This document shows positions 10,099 to 18,965 of a stretch of DNA of 64,000 nucleotides, piece by piece; the first letter of the stretch is position 1; each line of letters starts with the position of its first letter. The position numbers were made by a program, and so were the translations under genes. The stretch covers positions 1-64,000 of the forward strand of contig NZ_AUAU01000019.1 in the NCBI RefSeq assembly GCF_000428885.1, written 5' to 3'. A model generated the notes under the pieces. It was not told the origin of the DNA. It searched no databases and was given only the letters and a program-made list of their open reading frames with translations. The stretch is from Geothrix fermentans DSM 14018 (GTDB taxonomy: Bacteria > Acidobacteriota > Holophagae > Holophagales > Holophagaceae).

Positions 10099-11438
10099 GC
10101 CTCCTCCCCCTCGAAGGGGAGATCCCTGGCCTGGCGTAGCCGGAAGGCGCTGTAGGCCCCCGCCACGAATCCCACGATGAAGTGGAAGTGCCAGTGGAAG
10201 GCGATGTTCGCGGTGGTGGTGGCCGTGACGACGCAGGCCAGCGCCAGGGCGAAGGGGAGGCCCCCCTCGGCTTCCCTGATGCGCCAGGACTGGAAGAGGA
10301 GGAGGCCGCAGATGGCCAGGAAGGGGACGATGCCGAAGAGGCCCATCTCCACCGCGAACATGGCCAGCTGGTTGTGGGCCACGATGCCGCTCTCCGAATG
10401 CGACGTTCCGGAGCGGTGGCCGAGCTCCACCCGGTAGTTCTCGGGCCCCAGGCCGTAGATCGGGGACCGCAGGAACTGGTCCACGAGCACCGGGGCCATG
10501 CGCGCGCGGTCCTCGCTGCCGACCCCCTCGACCGACTGGACCGACACGCGCTCGGACCGCTTTCCGAGCACCGACTGGATCAGGCCCCCGCCCAGGAGCG
10601 TGCCCACGAGGAGGACCGCCGCCAGGGTGGCGGGCGCGGACCAGCGGGCCCGCCTCGCCTCGATGGCCACCAGGGCCACGACCCCGAAGGCCGCGAAGAG
10701 GGCCGCCGTGCGCGATCCGGTCAGGAGGAGGCCCGCCGCGACGAGGCCCCCCTGCCCCACGTAGAGCGTCCGCCGGAACCAGCCGCGTTCCGGCCCGGGC
10801 TGGATCACTCCCGCCACGGCGATGACGAAGGCCGTGGCGTAGATGACGCCGAGCACGTTGGCATTCTGCTCGAAGGCGGAGATGCGCTGGGAGCCCAGGG
10901 CCTCGACGATGGGGGTGTCCGTTCCGATGCCCGCCAGGTGGAGGAGGCCCGCCAGGGCGCTGCCCGCCAGGAACACGTCGCAGGCCCGGCGCCTGAGCCG
11001 GTCCTCCCGCAGGATGGCGGCCAGGATCCAGGCCCAGAACATGGGCCGGATCATGCTCGCCGTGGAATTGGCCATCTGCTCCGGAAGCGTGGAGAGCAGC
11101 GATCCGTAGACGTAGCGGGTGCCGAAGAGGACCGTCATCCAGACCAGGATGGGCGTGAAGCCCCGCTTCAGGACCCGTGGCGAGAGCAGGAGGCAGGCCC
11201 AGAAGAACAGCCAGGTCACGCTCATGACGGAGTACTGCTGGTTCGTCCTGGGCAGGAACACGTTGGTGAAGGGGACGAGGGCGACGGTGAGCATGGAGCC
11301 CCAGGTCACGAAGGCCCAGGTCCCCCGCAGCTCGTAGCTGGAACCACCAACCTTGTGGGGGACCTCATCCAGAACCACCTCCGGCGCCCAGGGCCGGGGC
11401 GCCCGCCCGGGGAGATCGGTCGCGCGGGATTCGCTCAT
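10095..11438 (-). CDS. Wzy-like O-antigen polymerase/ligase-family membrane protein
   Basis: A 447-aa polytopic protein with roughly ten to twelve hydrophobic segments and a large extracytoplasmic loop in the second half carrying SPIYGLGPENYRVEL and SHSESGIVAHNQL, a pattern typical of the O-antigen ligase/polymerase superfamily (PF04932). It probably polymerises lipid-linked repeat units in the periplasm. The start is set at 11438 because it overlaps the CapA-like gene stop by ATGA (11435-11438); a longer in-frame reading upstream would run antisense-like through that gene. It sits next to the flippase, as expected of a Wzx/Wzy pathway. Confidence 0.85.
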   Translation of the reverse strand: MSESRATDLPGRAPRPWAPEVVLDEVPHKVGGSSYELRGTWAFVTWGSMLTVALVPFTNVFLPRTNQQYSVMSVTWLFFWACLLLSPRVLKRGFTPILVWMTVLFGTRYVYGSLLSTLPEQMANSTASMIRPMFWAWILAAILREDRLRRRACDVFLAGSALAGLLHLAGIGTDTPIVEALGSQRISAFEQNANVLGVIYATAFVIAVAGVIQPGPERGWFRRTLYVGQGGLVAAGLLLTGSRTAALFAAFGVVALVAIEARRARWSAPATLAAVLLVGTLLGGGLIQSVLGKRSERVSVQSVEGVGSEDRARMAPVLVDQFLRSPIYGLGPENYRVELGHRSGTSHSESGIVAHNQLAMFAVEMGLFGIVPFLAICGLLLFQSWRIREAEGGLPFALALACVVTATTTANIAFHWHFHFIVGFVAGAYSAFRLRQARDLPFEGEEA

Positions 11439-12607
11439 CCTCGCCCTCCCTCCCGCGGGTCCGCCCGGTCGATCATACCGTCCAGCGAGGTCCGGAGGGC
11501 CTCTCGGTGGCTTTCGCAGCTGACCAGGTTGTGGATCCGCAGCAGGTCGGCCCTGGTCAGGTGCCGGAACAGCCAGCCGCGCCGGTTCAGGCGCTGGAGC
11601 CAGCGGCCGAAGCCGAAGAGCCGCGTGAGGAACCCGGCGCGGCGCTCCGCGCAGTAGCTCCGCCACACTTGCCGGTAGCGCGTCAGATCCGCCAGCACCT
11701 CCGACTGCTCCCGCAGCAGGGCCAGGGTGGCCTCCGCGCCGGCGCCGGAGGACCGGCGGACGCCGCTTCCGCCAGGCACCTGCTCGATGGGATGCAGGGC
11801 CACCTCGGCGGGCTGTCCGGGGCGGAAGGTCAGGACCAGCCCCAGGCCCCGGCTGCCCAGGGGCCCGTGGCCTGCGTAGTCGAAGATGAAGTTGCCCTGC
11901 CCGTAGAGGATGGTCCCGCCCTGGTGGACCTCCATGGACCCCACGCAGTGGGAGTGCTGGCAGGCCACCACGTCCGCCCCCTGCTCCACCAGGAAGCGGC
12001 AGGCCTCCCGCAGCCAGGGCGCCGGGTATTGGAAGCCCTCCGTGCCCCCGTGCAGGAGGACCACCAGCCGGTCGAAGCGCCCCCGGTGCTCCGCCAGGGT
12101 GCGGACCACCCAGATGGGATCCGCCGGGCTGGCCCCGGGGCGCGAGGCTGCGGCCAGGCAGCCCTCGTCCTCGGCCAGGGCCAGGAAGGCCACGCGGAGG
12201 CCCTTCAGCTCCACGATGAGGGGCCGGCGGGCCTCCACCAGGGAGGCGCCGGCCCCGAAGGTGGAAAGGCCCGCGGCAGCGCAGGCGGCCAGGGTGCTCT
12301 CCAGGCCCGGGACCCCGAAATCCATGATGTGGTTGTTGGCGAGGCCCACGGCCCCGAACCCGCTCCGGCGCAGGGTCTCTGCAGCCCTGGTTACGGACCG
12401 GAGGTTGGGGCCGGATTTCGCGGCCGGGACCGGGTGCCCGTCCACCAGCGGGCACTCCAGGTTCGCCACCGCGAAGTCGCAGCTCCGCACCAGGTCCAGC
12501 ACGTCCCCGAAGATGGGCTCGCCCTGCCCCGCGGCGAAGGGGGCCTCCATGCGGCCGATGGGGCAGATGTCCCCGCCGACGAAGATGCGGACCTCCGGCT
12601 CACCCAT
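11435..12607 (-). CDS. CapA-family protein (poly-gamma-glutamate/capsule-type metallophosphoesterase fold)
   Basis: This 390-aa protein has the motif series of the PGA_cap family: GGDICPIGR near the N-terminus, NLECPL, LANNHIMDFG, a central LLHGGTEG, then QHSHCVGSMEV and YGQGNFIFD. These are the metal-binding positions of a calcineurin-like phosphoesterase fold. CapA is needed for poly-gamma-glutamate capsule anchoring or release; its biochemical action is unsettled. No signal peptide is seen, so the protein may be cytoplasmic or membrane-associated. ATG 12607 is chosen over an upstream in-frame start because it overlaps the preceding gene by 8 nt (ATGGGTGA), continuing the coupled chain; the longer reading adds 19 Cys-rich residues. 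Confidence 0.85.
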   Translation of the reverse strand: MGEPEVRIFVGGDICPIGRMEAPFAAGQGEPIFGDVLDLVRSCDFAVANLECPLVDGHPVPAAKSGPNLRSVTRAAETLRRSGFGAVGLANNHIMDFGVPGLESTLAACAAAGLSTFGAGASLVEARRPLIVELKGLRVAFLALAEDEGCLAAASRPGASPADPIWVVRTLAEHRGRFDRLVVLLHGGTEGFQYPAPWLREACRFLVEQGADVVACQHSHCVGSMEVHQGGTILYGQGNFIFDYAGHGPLGSRGLGLVLTFRPGQPAEVALHPIEQVPGGSGVRRSSGAGAEATLALLREQSEVLADLTRYRQVWRSYCAERRAGFLTRLFGFGRWLQRLNRRGWLFRHLTRADLLRIHNLVSCESHREALRTSLDGMIDRADPREGGRG

Positions 12608-13976
12608 GGCTGGCCACCCCCTGGCATCGCTTGCGCAGCAGCCACCAGACAGACAGGGACACACAGGTGAACGCGACCATGGACACGCCCAGGGAGGCCG
12701 CGGCGATTCCCGGGGCTCCCATGCGCTGCATGAAGACCCAGTCGAGGATGGCGTTGAGGATGGCCTGGAGGACCGCGATGGCCGCCAGCACCTGGTTGGC
12801 CCGCATGGCGTTGAGGGCCCGGACCAGCAGGGTGGCGGTGATGGGGATGGGCAGGCGCAGCAGGTAGAACATCTGGATCCGCGACACCAGGCCCGTGTCC
12901 TGGGACGAAAAGCGGCCGCGCTCGTAGAGCAGGGTCGTGATGAACGTGGAGCCCAATGCCAGGAGGCAGGCCAGCAGGATGCTCAGGGCCCCCACGAGGA
13001 GCAGGTACTTCCAGAGCGTCCGCCGGAACTCCACCCAGTTCTCATCGCTCACGAGCTGGGAGAAGCGGGGCAGCACCGCCGTGCCCAGGGCCCCCATGCC
13101 CAGGCCCGCGAAGGCCGTGGGGATCTTCATGCCGTAGCTCAAGGCGCTGTTGCTCCCGGGCCCCAGCATGGAGGCCATGCCCTGGTCCACCAGGGACATG
13201 GAGGTGATGAGGAAGGCCCCGCTGATGGTGGCCCCGTACTGGGCCAGGACCGCGCGGACGGACTCTGTGAGGCCGTGCCAGTGGGGCAGGAGCGAGTGGC
13301 CCCGGCGGAACAGGGTGTAGCCGATGAGCCCGGCCTCCAGGGCGGCGCCCAGCAGGGTGCCGGCCACCAGGGCCCCCACGCCCCAGAACCGGAAGACGGC
13401 CAGCAGGGCTAGGAGGATCGCCAGAGGCTGCAGGGCCGGGGCCAGGGCCACCACCCCGAACTTCTCCTGGGCATTGAGGATGGCGCCCCAGGTCGTGGAG
13501 AGCCCTGTCGCCACCACCAGGGGCATGGACCAGTAGACGAGGCGCTGGGCCAGGGCCAGCTTCTCCGGCGCGTAGCCCGAGGCGATGAGGGGCAGCCACC
13601 GGGGCGTGCTCAGGGCGATGAGGAGGGCCAGGCTCGCCAGCAGCGCCAGGTTGAGCAGCAGGACCGTGGCGTAGAGGCGCTTCGCGGCCTCGGGGCCCTC
13701 CTTGGTCCGGGTGCCGATGTAGGTGGGGATGAGCGCCGCGTTGAGCGAGTTGGAGATGAGGCTCACCACCACCGAGGGTGCCAGGGCGGCCACCACGAAG
13801 GCGTCATAGGCGTCGGAGGTCCCGAAGGCCGCGGCGATGGCCGACTCCTTGACCACCGAGATCAGCTTGACGCCGACCGTGAAGACGCCGACGGTGATCA
13901 CCGCCTTGAGCACTTCCCGGTTGGCCACCGCGAGGGGGAGCCGGGACCAGACACGTCGAAGGGCGACCACCACCAT
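12600..13976 (-). CDS. MurJ/MviN-family lipid-linked oligosaccharide flippase (Wzx function likely)
   Basis: A 458-aa integral membrane protein with about 12-14 hydrophobic helices in two lobes and MOP-superfamily features: an N-terminal SVVKESAIAAAFGTSDAYDAF segment typical of MviN proteins and a central LPRFSQLVSDE. Housekeeping MurJ flips lipid II. The location beside a Wzy-like polymerase, in a polysaccharide locus and away from murein genes, argues that this copy moves undecaprenyl-PP-linked repeat units across the inner membrane. The first gene of a coupled set flippase-capA-polymerase-ATP-grasp; 110 nt separate it from the asparagine-synthase-like gene upstream. Confidence 0.88.
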   Translation of the reverse strand: MVVVALRRVWSRLPLAVANREVLKAVITVGVFTVGVKLISVVKESAIAAAFGTSDAYDAFVVAALAPSVVVSLISNSLNAALIPTYIGTRTKEGPEAAKRLYATVLLLNLALLASLALLIALSTPRWLPLIASGYAPEKLALAQRLVYWSMPLVVATGLSTTWGAILNAQEKFGVVALAPALQPLAILLALLAVFRFWGVGALVAGTLLGAALEAGLIGYTLFRRGHSLLPHWHGLTESVRAVLAQYGATISGAFLITSMSLVDQGMASMLGPGSNSALSYGMKIPTAFAGLGMGALGTAVLPRFSQLVSDENWVEFRRTLWKYLLLVGALSILLACLLALGSTFITTLLYERGRFSSQDTGLVSRIQMFYLLRLPIPITATLLVRALNAMRANQVLAAIAVLQAILNAILDWVFMQRMGAPGIAAASLGVSMVAFTCVSLSVWWLLRKRCQGVASHG

Positions 13977-14086
13977 GTCCAGATCGACCCCCTAGAATTG
14001 CCATGATGACATCAATGGTGCGTTGGTCGAATGACGGCGTCCATCCCGAATGGAATCCACTTTATTCCCAAGGCCACCGGCACGCC

Positions 14087-15802
14087 TCACGCCGATTCCC
14101 CGCGCAGGCTCCGCGCATCGGCCTGGAGCAGGCGCAGGGTCCGGCCCGCGAGCGCCGCGCGGAGGGCCAGCAGGCGGGCCGGCGTGGGAGGGGCCCCCAG
14201 GCGGGCCCGGGCGGCGGACACCCAGGCTCCCGGGAGGATCCGCTTGAGCAGGGCCTTGACGGAGCGGGAGGACTGGGCCGGGAAGGAGCCGGCCTGGAGC
14301 CCCCCGACCAGCCGGTCCCGCCAGGATGCGGGCAGCAGGGCGTCCAGGACCGGGCTCTCCAGCTCCTCCCGGAGCCAGCGCACATAGGGCTCCGAGTGGA
14401 GGTAGCCGTCCCGGTCGTCGTCGGCGCCCATGGTGGCGTAGGGCAGGGGCGGGCCTTCGGTTTTGGCGATCTCCCGGAAGACGGCCTTGCCGGTGCGGAG
14501 GGCGTCGGGCATGCGGCGGACGAAGCTGAGCACCTCGCGGGCCAGGAGGGGGCTGGCGATCTCCACGAAGGGCGCCTTGACGTCGTTGAGGGCGGCGAGG
14601 CCCACGGGGATCCGGTAGGCGTGGTAGAGGCGGTCCCGGTAGGCGGCGATGGACTCCCCGGGCCGTGGGGCCAGGGCCTCGGGGAGCGCCTGGCGCCCGT
14701 CCGAGAGGGCCTCGGCCTCGGCCTCCCCCAGGAAGTCCCGCAGGAGGACGAGGCCCACGGACCGCCGGGCGTGCTCCATCGTGCGCACGGGGATCCACCC
14801 GAAGCCCTCGTCGCCCCGGATCACGCCGTCCAGACCCCGCTCCGCGAAGGAGGCCCACATGGCCAGGCCGTCCAGGTAGGGGAAGAGCTGGTCCGTGGTC
14901 CCGCCGCAGGCGGCCAGGAAGCGGTCCGCCACCTCCGCCGGGGGGAGTTCAGCCCGCTCGGTGAGCAGGTACTCATGGGGCAGGCCGAAGTGGGCGGCCA
15001 GGCGCTGGGCGATGTAGGCGTCATTCCCGGGCTGGTGCAGGGAGGCCGCCAGGCCCCAGGTCATGGTCTGCGGCCGGAGGCCGGCCTTCACCAGGGTGGC
15101 GAGGAGGAAGCGGCAGTCGTAGCCGCCGGACAGGGGGAAGCCCCAGCGGGCCGAAGTGAAGTCGAAGCGGCCGAGCTCGGCGCGCAGGATCTCGCGCAGG
15201 GCACCCCTGGCCCCGTCGGGCGTCATGGCCTCCGGGTGGAAGGCCGCGGGTTCCGTGCGCAGATCCAGATGCCACCGCGCGCGATCCAGGACGAGCCGGC
15301 TGGCGGGCGGCAGGCGGTGGAGCCGCCGGTCCCAGGCCTCCGAGGGTCCCAGGTTGCCCGAGGAGAGGAACCAGGCGAAGGCCGCCCGGTTGAAGTCCAG
15401 GTCCCCCAGCAGGGCCACCAGGGCGCGCTGGGAGGTGGAAGCCAGGAGGTGGGTGTCCGAGAAGGCGTACCAGAGGGTCCTGGAGCCGGCGAAGTCGCTG
15501 CAGAGCTCCACCGTGGCGGGCCCGCAACGGACGAGGGCGAAGGTGCCGTCGGGCACGGGGGTGCCCGGCAGGTTCCAGTCGGTCCAGGTGCCCGCGAAGG
15601 CTCCGAGGTGGGCGGAGGTCCCGGCCATCGCCGCCGCCGCCGTGGGCCCGGCGAGGCAGACGGCCTCCCGCGCCCCCATCCCCACCCGCGGGGCCCGGTC
15701 CGGCAGCCCCGGAGGCGTGATGCGAGCGGCCACGCGGCGCAAGGCGGATTCGGCGAAGGCGTCCTCGGGCCCGCGCCAGCAGGCGAGGATCAGGTGCGAC
15801 AT
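14087..15802 (-). CDS. Asparagine-synthase-like amidotransferase homologue
   Basis: A 571-aa protein with an Asn_synthase domain: the PP-loop reads PLSGGYDCR (classic SGGxDS; the final Ser is Cys here) and an acidic DGVIRGDEGFG segment follows. The N-terminal glutaminase-like half is degenerate, since the protein begins MSHLIL and has no Cys2 nucleophile, so it should not hydrolyse glutamine in the usual way. Homologues are frequent in exopolysaccharide and exosortase-associated loci, where they may adenylate a carboxylate and amidate it or join it to an amine. Uronic acid carboxyls in the polymer are attractive substrates, but this is inference. The start is well supported by AGGAG 6 nt upstream. 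Confidence 0.8.
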   Translation of the reverse strand: MSHLILACWRGPEDAFAESALRRVAARITPPGLPDRAPRVGMGAREAVCLAGPTAAAAMAGTSAHLGAFAGTWTDWNLPGTPVPDGTFALVRCGPATVELCSDFAGSRTLWYAFSDTHLLASTSQRALVALLGDLDFNRAAFAWFLSSGNLGPSEAWDRRLHRLPPASRLVLDRARWHLDLRTEPAAFHPEAMTPDGARGALREILRAELGRFDFTSARWGFPLSGGYDCRFLLATLVKAGLRPQTMTWGLAASLHQPGNDAYIAQRLAAHFGLPHEYLLTERAELPPAEVADRFLAACGGTTDQLFPYLDGLAMWASFAERGLDGVIRGDEGFGWIPVRTMEHARRSVGLVLLRDFLGEAEAEALSDGRQALPEALAPRPGESIAAYRDRLYHAYRIPVGLAALNDVKAPFVEIASPLLAREVLSFVRRMPDALRTGKAVFREIAKTEGPPLPYATMGADDDRDGYLHSEPYVRWLREELESPVLDALLPASWRDRLVGGLQAGSFPAQSSRSVKALLKRILPGAWVSAARARLGAPPTPARLLALRAALAGRTLRLLQADARSLRGESA

Positions 15803-16168
15803 GGTCCGCTCCTGGGAACGATCCGGGGGCCCGGCGTGGGTGGAGGCGCGGTCATGGGTTCCTGTGGCTGCCGGAGGCGGGTTGGGGCGGGGATGTCGAT
15901 CCGGGATAGTCCCGATGAATGGCCATCATTCTATCGATTTTTGACATCAGGATGTATGGTAGATGAACCTTGGGAGCGAGTCTCGATTTTGCAGAGGCCG
16001 ATGCCCGCTTCCCCCACTCCCAGCCCTGGCCAGGCCCCTGCGGACGCGCAAAAGGATCCCTTCCATGCCCACCCGGTGTTCGCCACGCAGAAGGTCGAAG
16101 CACCCCATCCGCCCGTGCCTCCGGAGTCCCGGACCGGCCCATCCGCGTCCTTGGTGAGGGCGAAGGCC
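15803..16168. other. Divergent upstream region with a consensus -35 element and a possible N-terminal extension
   Basis: This stretch separates the asparagine-synthase-like gene from the deacetylase gene. An AT-rich patch at 15905-15960 contains a perfect TTGACA (15941-15946) but no convincing -10. From 16001 the deacetylase frame stays open with Pro/Ala-rich, fairly GC3-rich codons, so the protein may begin at ATG 16001, or less likely at 15956, rather than 16169. Confidence 0.5.
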
Positions 16169-16957
16169 ATGGCCGACAGCCGCTACCTCCTGCGCTTCGA
16201 CGACATCTGCCCCACCATGAACTGGGCCGTGTGGGAGGCCATCGAAGCCCATCTTGCCGCGTCCCGGGTGAAGCCCATCCTGGCGGTGGTGCCCGACAAC
16301 CGCGATCCCAAGCTGATGGTGGATCCACCCCGGGCGGACTTCTGGGAACGGGTGCGCCGGTGGCAGGCGCAGGGCTACTGCATCGCGATCCACGGGTACC
16401 AGCACCGCTACGTCAACCGGGAGGCGGGGATGCTCGGGCTGAACCCCCAGAGCGAGTTCGCGGGCCTGCCGAGGGAGGAGCAGGAGGACAAGCTGCGGAA
16501 GGGCCTCGCCATCTTCGCCGAGCAGGGGGTGCGGGCGGACGCCTGGGTGGCGCCCTCCCACTCCTTCGACCGCGTCACGGTGGAGCTTCTCGCGGGGCTG
16601 GGCGTGACGGTGATCAGCGACGGCCTCTGGCCCCGTCCCTTCACCGAGGCCGGCGGCATCACATGGGTGCCCCAGCAGCTCTGGGACTTCCAGCCGAAGC
16701 CGGCGGGGGTCTGGACCGTGTGCAACCACCACAACCACTGGACTCCGGAGCGCCTGGAGCGGTTCGCGGCCTCCCTCCGCGCCTACGCCCCCCGCCTGAC
16801 GGACGTGCCCGCGGTACTCCGCGAGTACACCGGGCGACGGCTCACCTTGGCGGACCGCTGGCGGGGCTTCTCGGAGTTCGTCTGGACCCACCGCATCCTG
16901 GGGCCCATCTGGTCGGCCCGGCGCCGCATGCGGGAACGGAGGGCGGTGGCCGGATGA
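16169..16957 (+). CDS. DUF2334-type polysaccharide deacetylase-like protein
   Basis: A 262-aa NodB-like domain protein. RYLLRFDDICPTMNW opens the domain 3 residues after the start, with the Asp pair of the metal site, followed by HGYQHRYV (His ligands) and APSHSFD. These match the DUF2334 branch of carbohydrate esterase family 4-like deacetylases, which probably remove N-acetyl groups from HexNAc-containing glycans. The second half of the next protein is a near copy, indicating tandem duplication. Family members commonly start just before RYL.RFDD, so ATG 16169 is chosen; ATG 16001 would add 56 Pro-rich residues. Its stop overlaps the next start (ATGA at 16954). Confidence 0.8.
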   Translation: MADSRYLLRFDDICPTMNWAVWEAIEAHLAASRVKPILAVVPDNRDPKLMVDPPRADFWERVRRWQAQGYCIAIHGYQHRYVNREAGMLGLNPQSEFAGLPREEQEDKLRKGLAIFAEQGVRADAWVAPSHSFDRVTVELLAGLGVTVISDGLWPRPFTEAGGITWVPQQLWDFQPKPAGVWTVCNHHNHWTPERLERFAASLRAYAPRLTDVPAVLREYTGRRLTLADRWRGFSEFVWTHRILGPIWSARRRMRERRAVAG

Positions 16958-18906
16958 ATCGGAAACCCTGCGTCTTCTTCCTGATCAACTCCCTGGCGGC
17001 CGGTGGGGCCGAGCGCCAGCTCTCCCAGCTCGTGCGGGGCATGAGCCGGGATCATTTCGACGTCCACCTGGCCGTGTTCTACGACCCTGGGTACCGGAAC
17101 CGTGGCGAGCTGTGGCCGGAGGTGGAGGCGATGCCGGGAGTGACCCTCCACAGCCTCCACAAGCGGCAGGGGGTCCTGGGCTACCTCACGGCCCTCCCCC
17201 GCCTCTTCAACCTGATCTGGCGGATCCAGCCGGACGTCCTCCACGGCTACCTCCAGGGCAACCTCACGCTCCTCCTGCTGGGGTGGCTCCTGCGGAAACC
17301 CGTCGTGTGGGGGATCCGCCGGACCAGCCGGGATCTCTCCACGGTCGATCCCACCTCCCGGGCCCTCATGCGGGTGGAGGCGCTGGTCTCCCACTTCACC
17401 GATCTGATCATCTTCAACTCCGAGGCGGGCGCCCGGAACTACCGGGCCATGGGCATGCGGGCCCGGCGCATGCAGGTCATCCCCAACGGGTTCGATGTCT
17501 CCGTGTTCAGGCCCGACGTGGACCGGGGCCTGGCCCAGCGGCGGGCCTGGGGCGTTCCGGAGGATGTTCCCCTCATCGGCATCGCGGGGCGGCTCGTCCC
17601 CGTGAAGGACCACCGGACCTTCCTCCGCATGGCCGCCCGGCTGGCCGGGACCTGGCCCGACGCCCGCTTCGTCTGCATCGGGGGAGGGCCCACGGCCCAT
17701 GCGGAGAGCCTCCGGGCAGAGGCCCGGTCCCTGGGCCTCGCCGACCGCGTCCTCTGGCCCGGGGGCTGCGGGGACATGCCCGCCGCCTACAACGCCCTTT
17801 CCGTGATCGTCCTCTCCTCCACCGACGAGGGCTTCCCCAACGTGCTGGGCGAGGCCATGGCCTGCGGCGTCCCCTGCGTCACCACGCCCGCGGGGGATGC
17901 GCCCCTCCTGGTGGGGGACCTGGGGATCGTGTGCCCCTTCGGAGATGACGGGGCCCTGGCCTCGGCGGTGTCCAGCCTCCTGCGAGAGCCGGCGGAGGCC
18001 CGGGCGGCCCGGTCCGCCGCGGGCCGGGCCCGCATCGCCGAGCAGTTCAGCCTCCGGGCCCTGGCCCGGAACACCGAAGAGGCCCTGTGCCGCCTCGTGG
18101 TCCCCGAGATCCTCCCGGCGGCGCCCGGGGGCCTGGACCCCTGGGAGACCTTCCGGCGGGGGCCCCGCTACCTGATCCGCTTCGACGACATCTGCCCCAC
18201 CATGGACTGGTCCCTCTGGAACCCCATCGAGGAGGCCCTGGTCGCCCAGGGCGTGAAGCCCATCCTGGCGGTGGTTCCCGACAACCGGGACCCGGCCCTG
18301 GTGGCGGGTCCGGCCGCCTCCGATTTCTGGGACCGCGTCCGGGCCTGGCAGGCCCGCGGGTGGGCCATCGGCCTCCACGGCTTCCAGCACCTGGCCGTGA
18401 ACGCCGAGCCCGGCATCATGGGGTTCCCCACCAAGAGCGAGTTCGCCGGCCTGCCCTACGAGGAGCAGTACCGGAAGCTGAAGCTGGGCATGGAGATCTT
18501 CGCCCGGGAGGGGGTGCGGCCGGACGTGTGGGTCGCACCGTCCCATTCCTTCGACCTGGTCACGGTGGTGGCCCTGCGGGATCTGGGCCTCCGGGTCATC
18601 AGCGACGGCATGGCCCTGGCGCCCTACATGGACGGGCAGGGGACCCTCTGGATCCCCCAGCAGGTGGCCCTGATGCGGCCCCTGCCCGCGGGAGTGTGGA
18701 CGTTCTGCTATCACCCCACCTACTTCGCGGAGGGCGGCCTGCCCACCTTCCTGAGGCGGCTGGCGGAGCTGCGGCCCCGGATGATCTCCCTCGAGGAGGC
18801 CGTGGCCCTGGGCGATCACCCCCGCTCCATCATGGACGGCCTCCTGGGCCTCTCCCGCCGGGCCATCACCCTCGCCCGCCGGCAGCGCCCGAGGTGGGCG
18901 TCGTGA
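16954..18906 (+). CDS. Fusion: GT4 glycosyltransferase + DUF2334 deacetylase-like domain
   Basis: A 650-aa two-domain protein. Residues 1-385 form a GT4 glycosyltransferase (SLAAGGAERQL, VIPNGFDVSVF, GIAGRLVPVKDH and an acceptor-side E-x7-E in STDEGFPNVLGEAM). Residues from about 405 repeat the deacetylase of the preceding gene: RYLIRFDDICPTMDW, HGFQH, APSHSFD. Fusion suggests that sugar addition and deacetylation of that sugar or an adjacent one happen on the same lipid-linked intermediate in the cytoplasm, unlike secreted NodB enzymes. Both halves keep their key residues, so neither looks decayed. The ATG overlaps the upstream stop. Confidence 0.9.
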   Translation: MNRKPCVFFLINSLAAGGAERQLSQLVRGMSRDHFDVHLAVFYDPGYRNRGELWPEVEAMPGVTLHSLHKRQGVLGYLTALPRLFNLIWRIQPDVLHGYLQGNLTLLLLGWLLRKPVVWGIRRTSRDLSTVDPTSRALMRVEALVSHFTDLIIFNSEAGARNYRAMGMRARRMQVIPNGFDVSVFRPDVDRGLAQRRAWGVPEDVPLIGIAGRLVPVKDHRTFLRMAARLAGTWPDARFVCIGGGPTAHAESLRAEARSLGLADRVLWPGGCGDMPAAYNALSVIVLSSTDEGFPNVLGEAMACGVPCVTTPAGDAPLLVGDLGIVCPFGDDGALASAVSSLLREPAEARAARSAAGRARIAEQFSLRALARNTEEALCRLVVPEILPAAPGGLDPWETFRRGPRYLIRFDDICPTMDWSLWNPIEEALVAQGVKPILAVVPDNRDPALVAGPAASDFWDRVRAWQARGWAIGLHGFQHLAVNAEPGIMGFPTKSEFAGLPYEEQYRKLKLGMEIFAREGVRPDVWVAPSHSFDLVTVVALRDLGLRVISDGMALAPYMDGQGTLWIPQQVALMRPLPAGVWTFCYHPTYFAEGGLPTFLRRLAELRPRMISLEEAVALGDHPRSIMDGLLGLSRRAITLARRQRPRWAS

Positions 18907-18965
18907 TCCGGGCCCTGCTTCCCCGCCCCGTGCGGCCGGTCCCCTCCGCGTCCACCGGAGCCTGA

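Noticed and set aside
12600-13976. Housekeeping murJ for lipid II
   Set aside because: The protein is MviN-like, but its coupled neighbours are polysaccharide genes, so Wzx function is preferred. It cannot be excluded without seeing whether the genome has another murJ.
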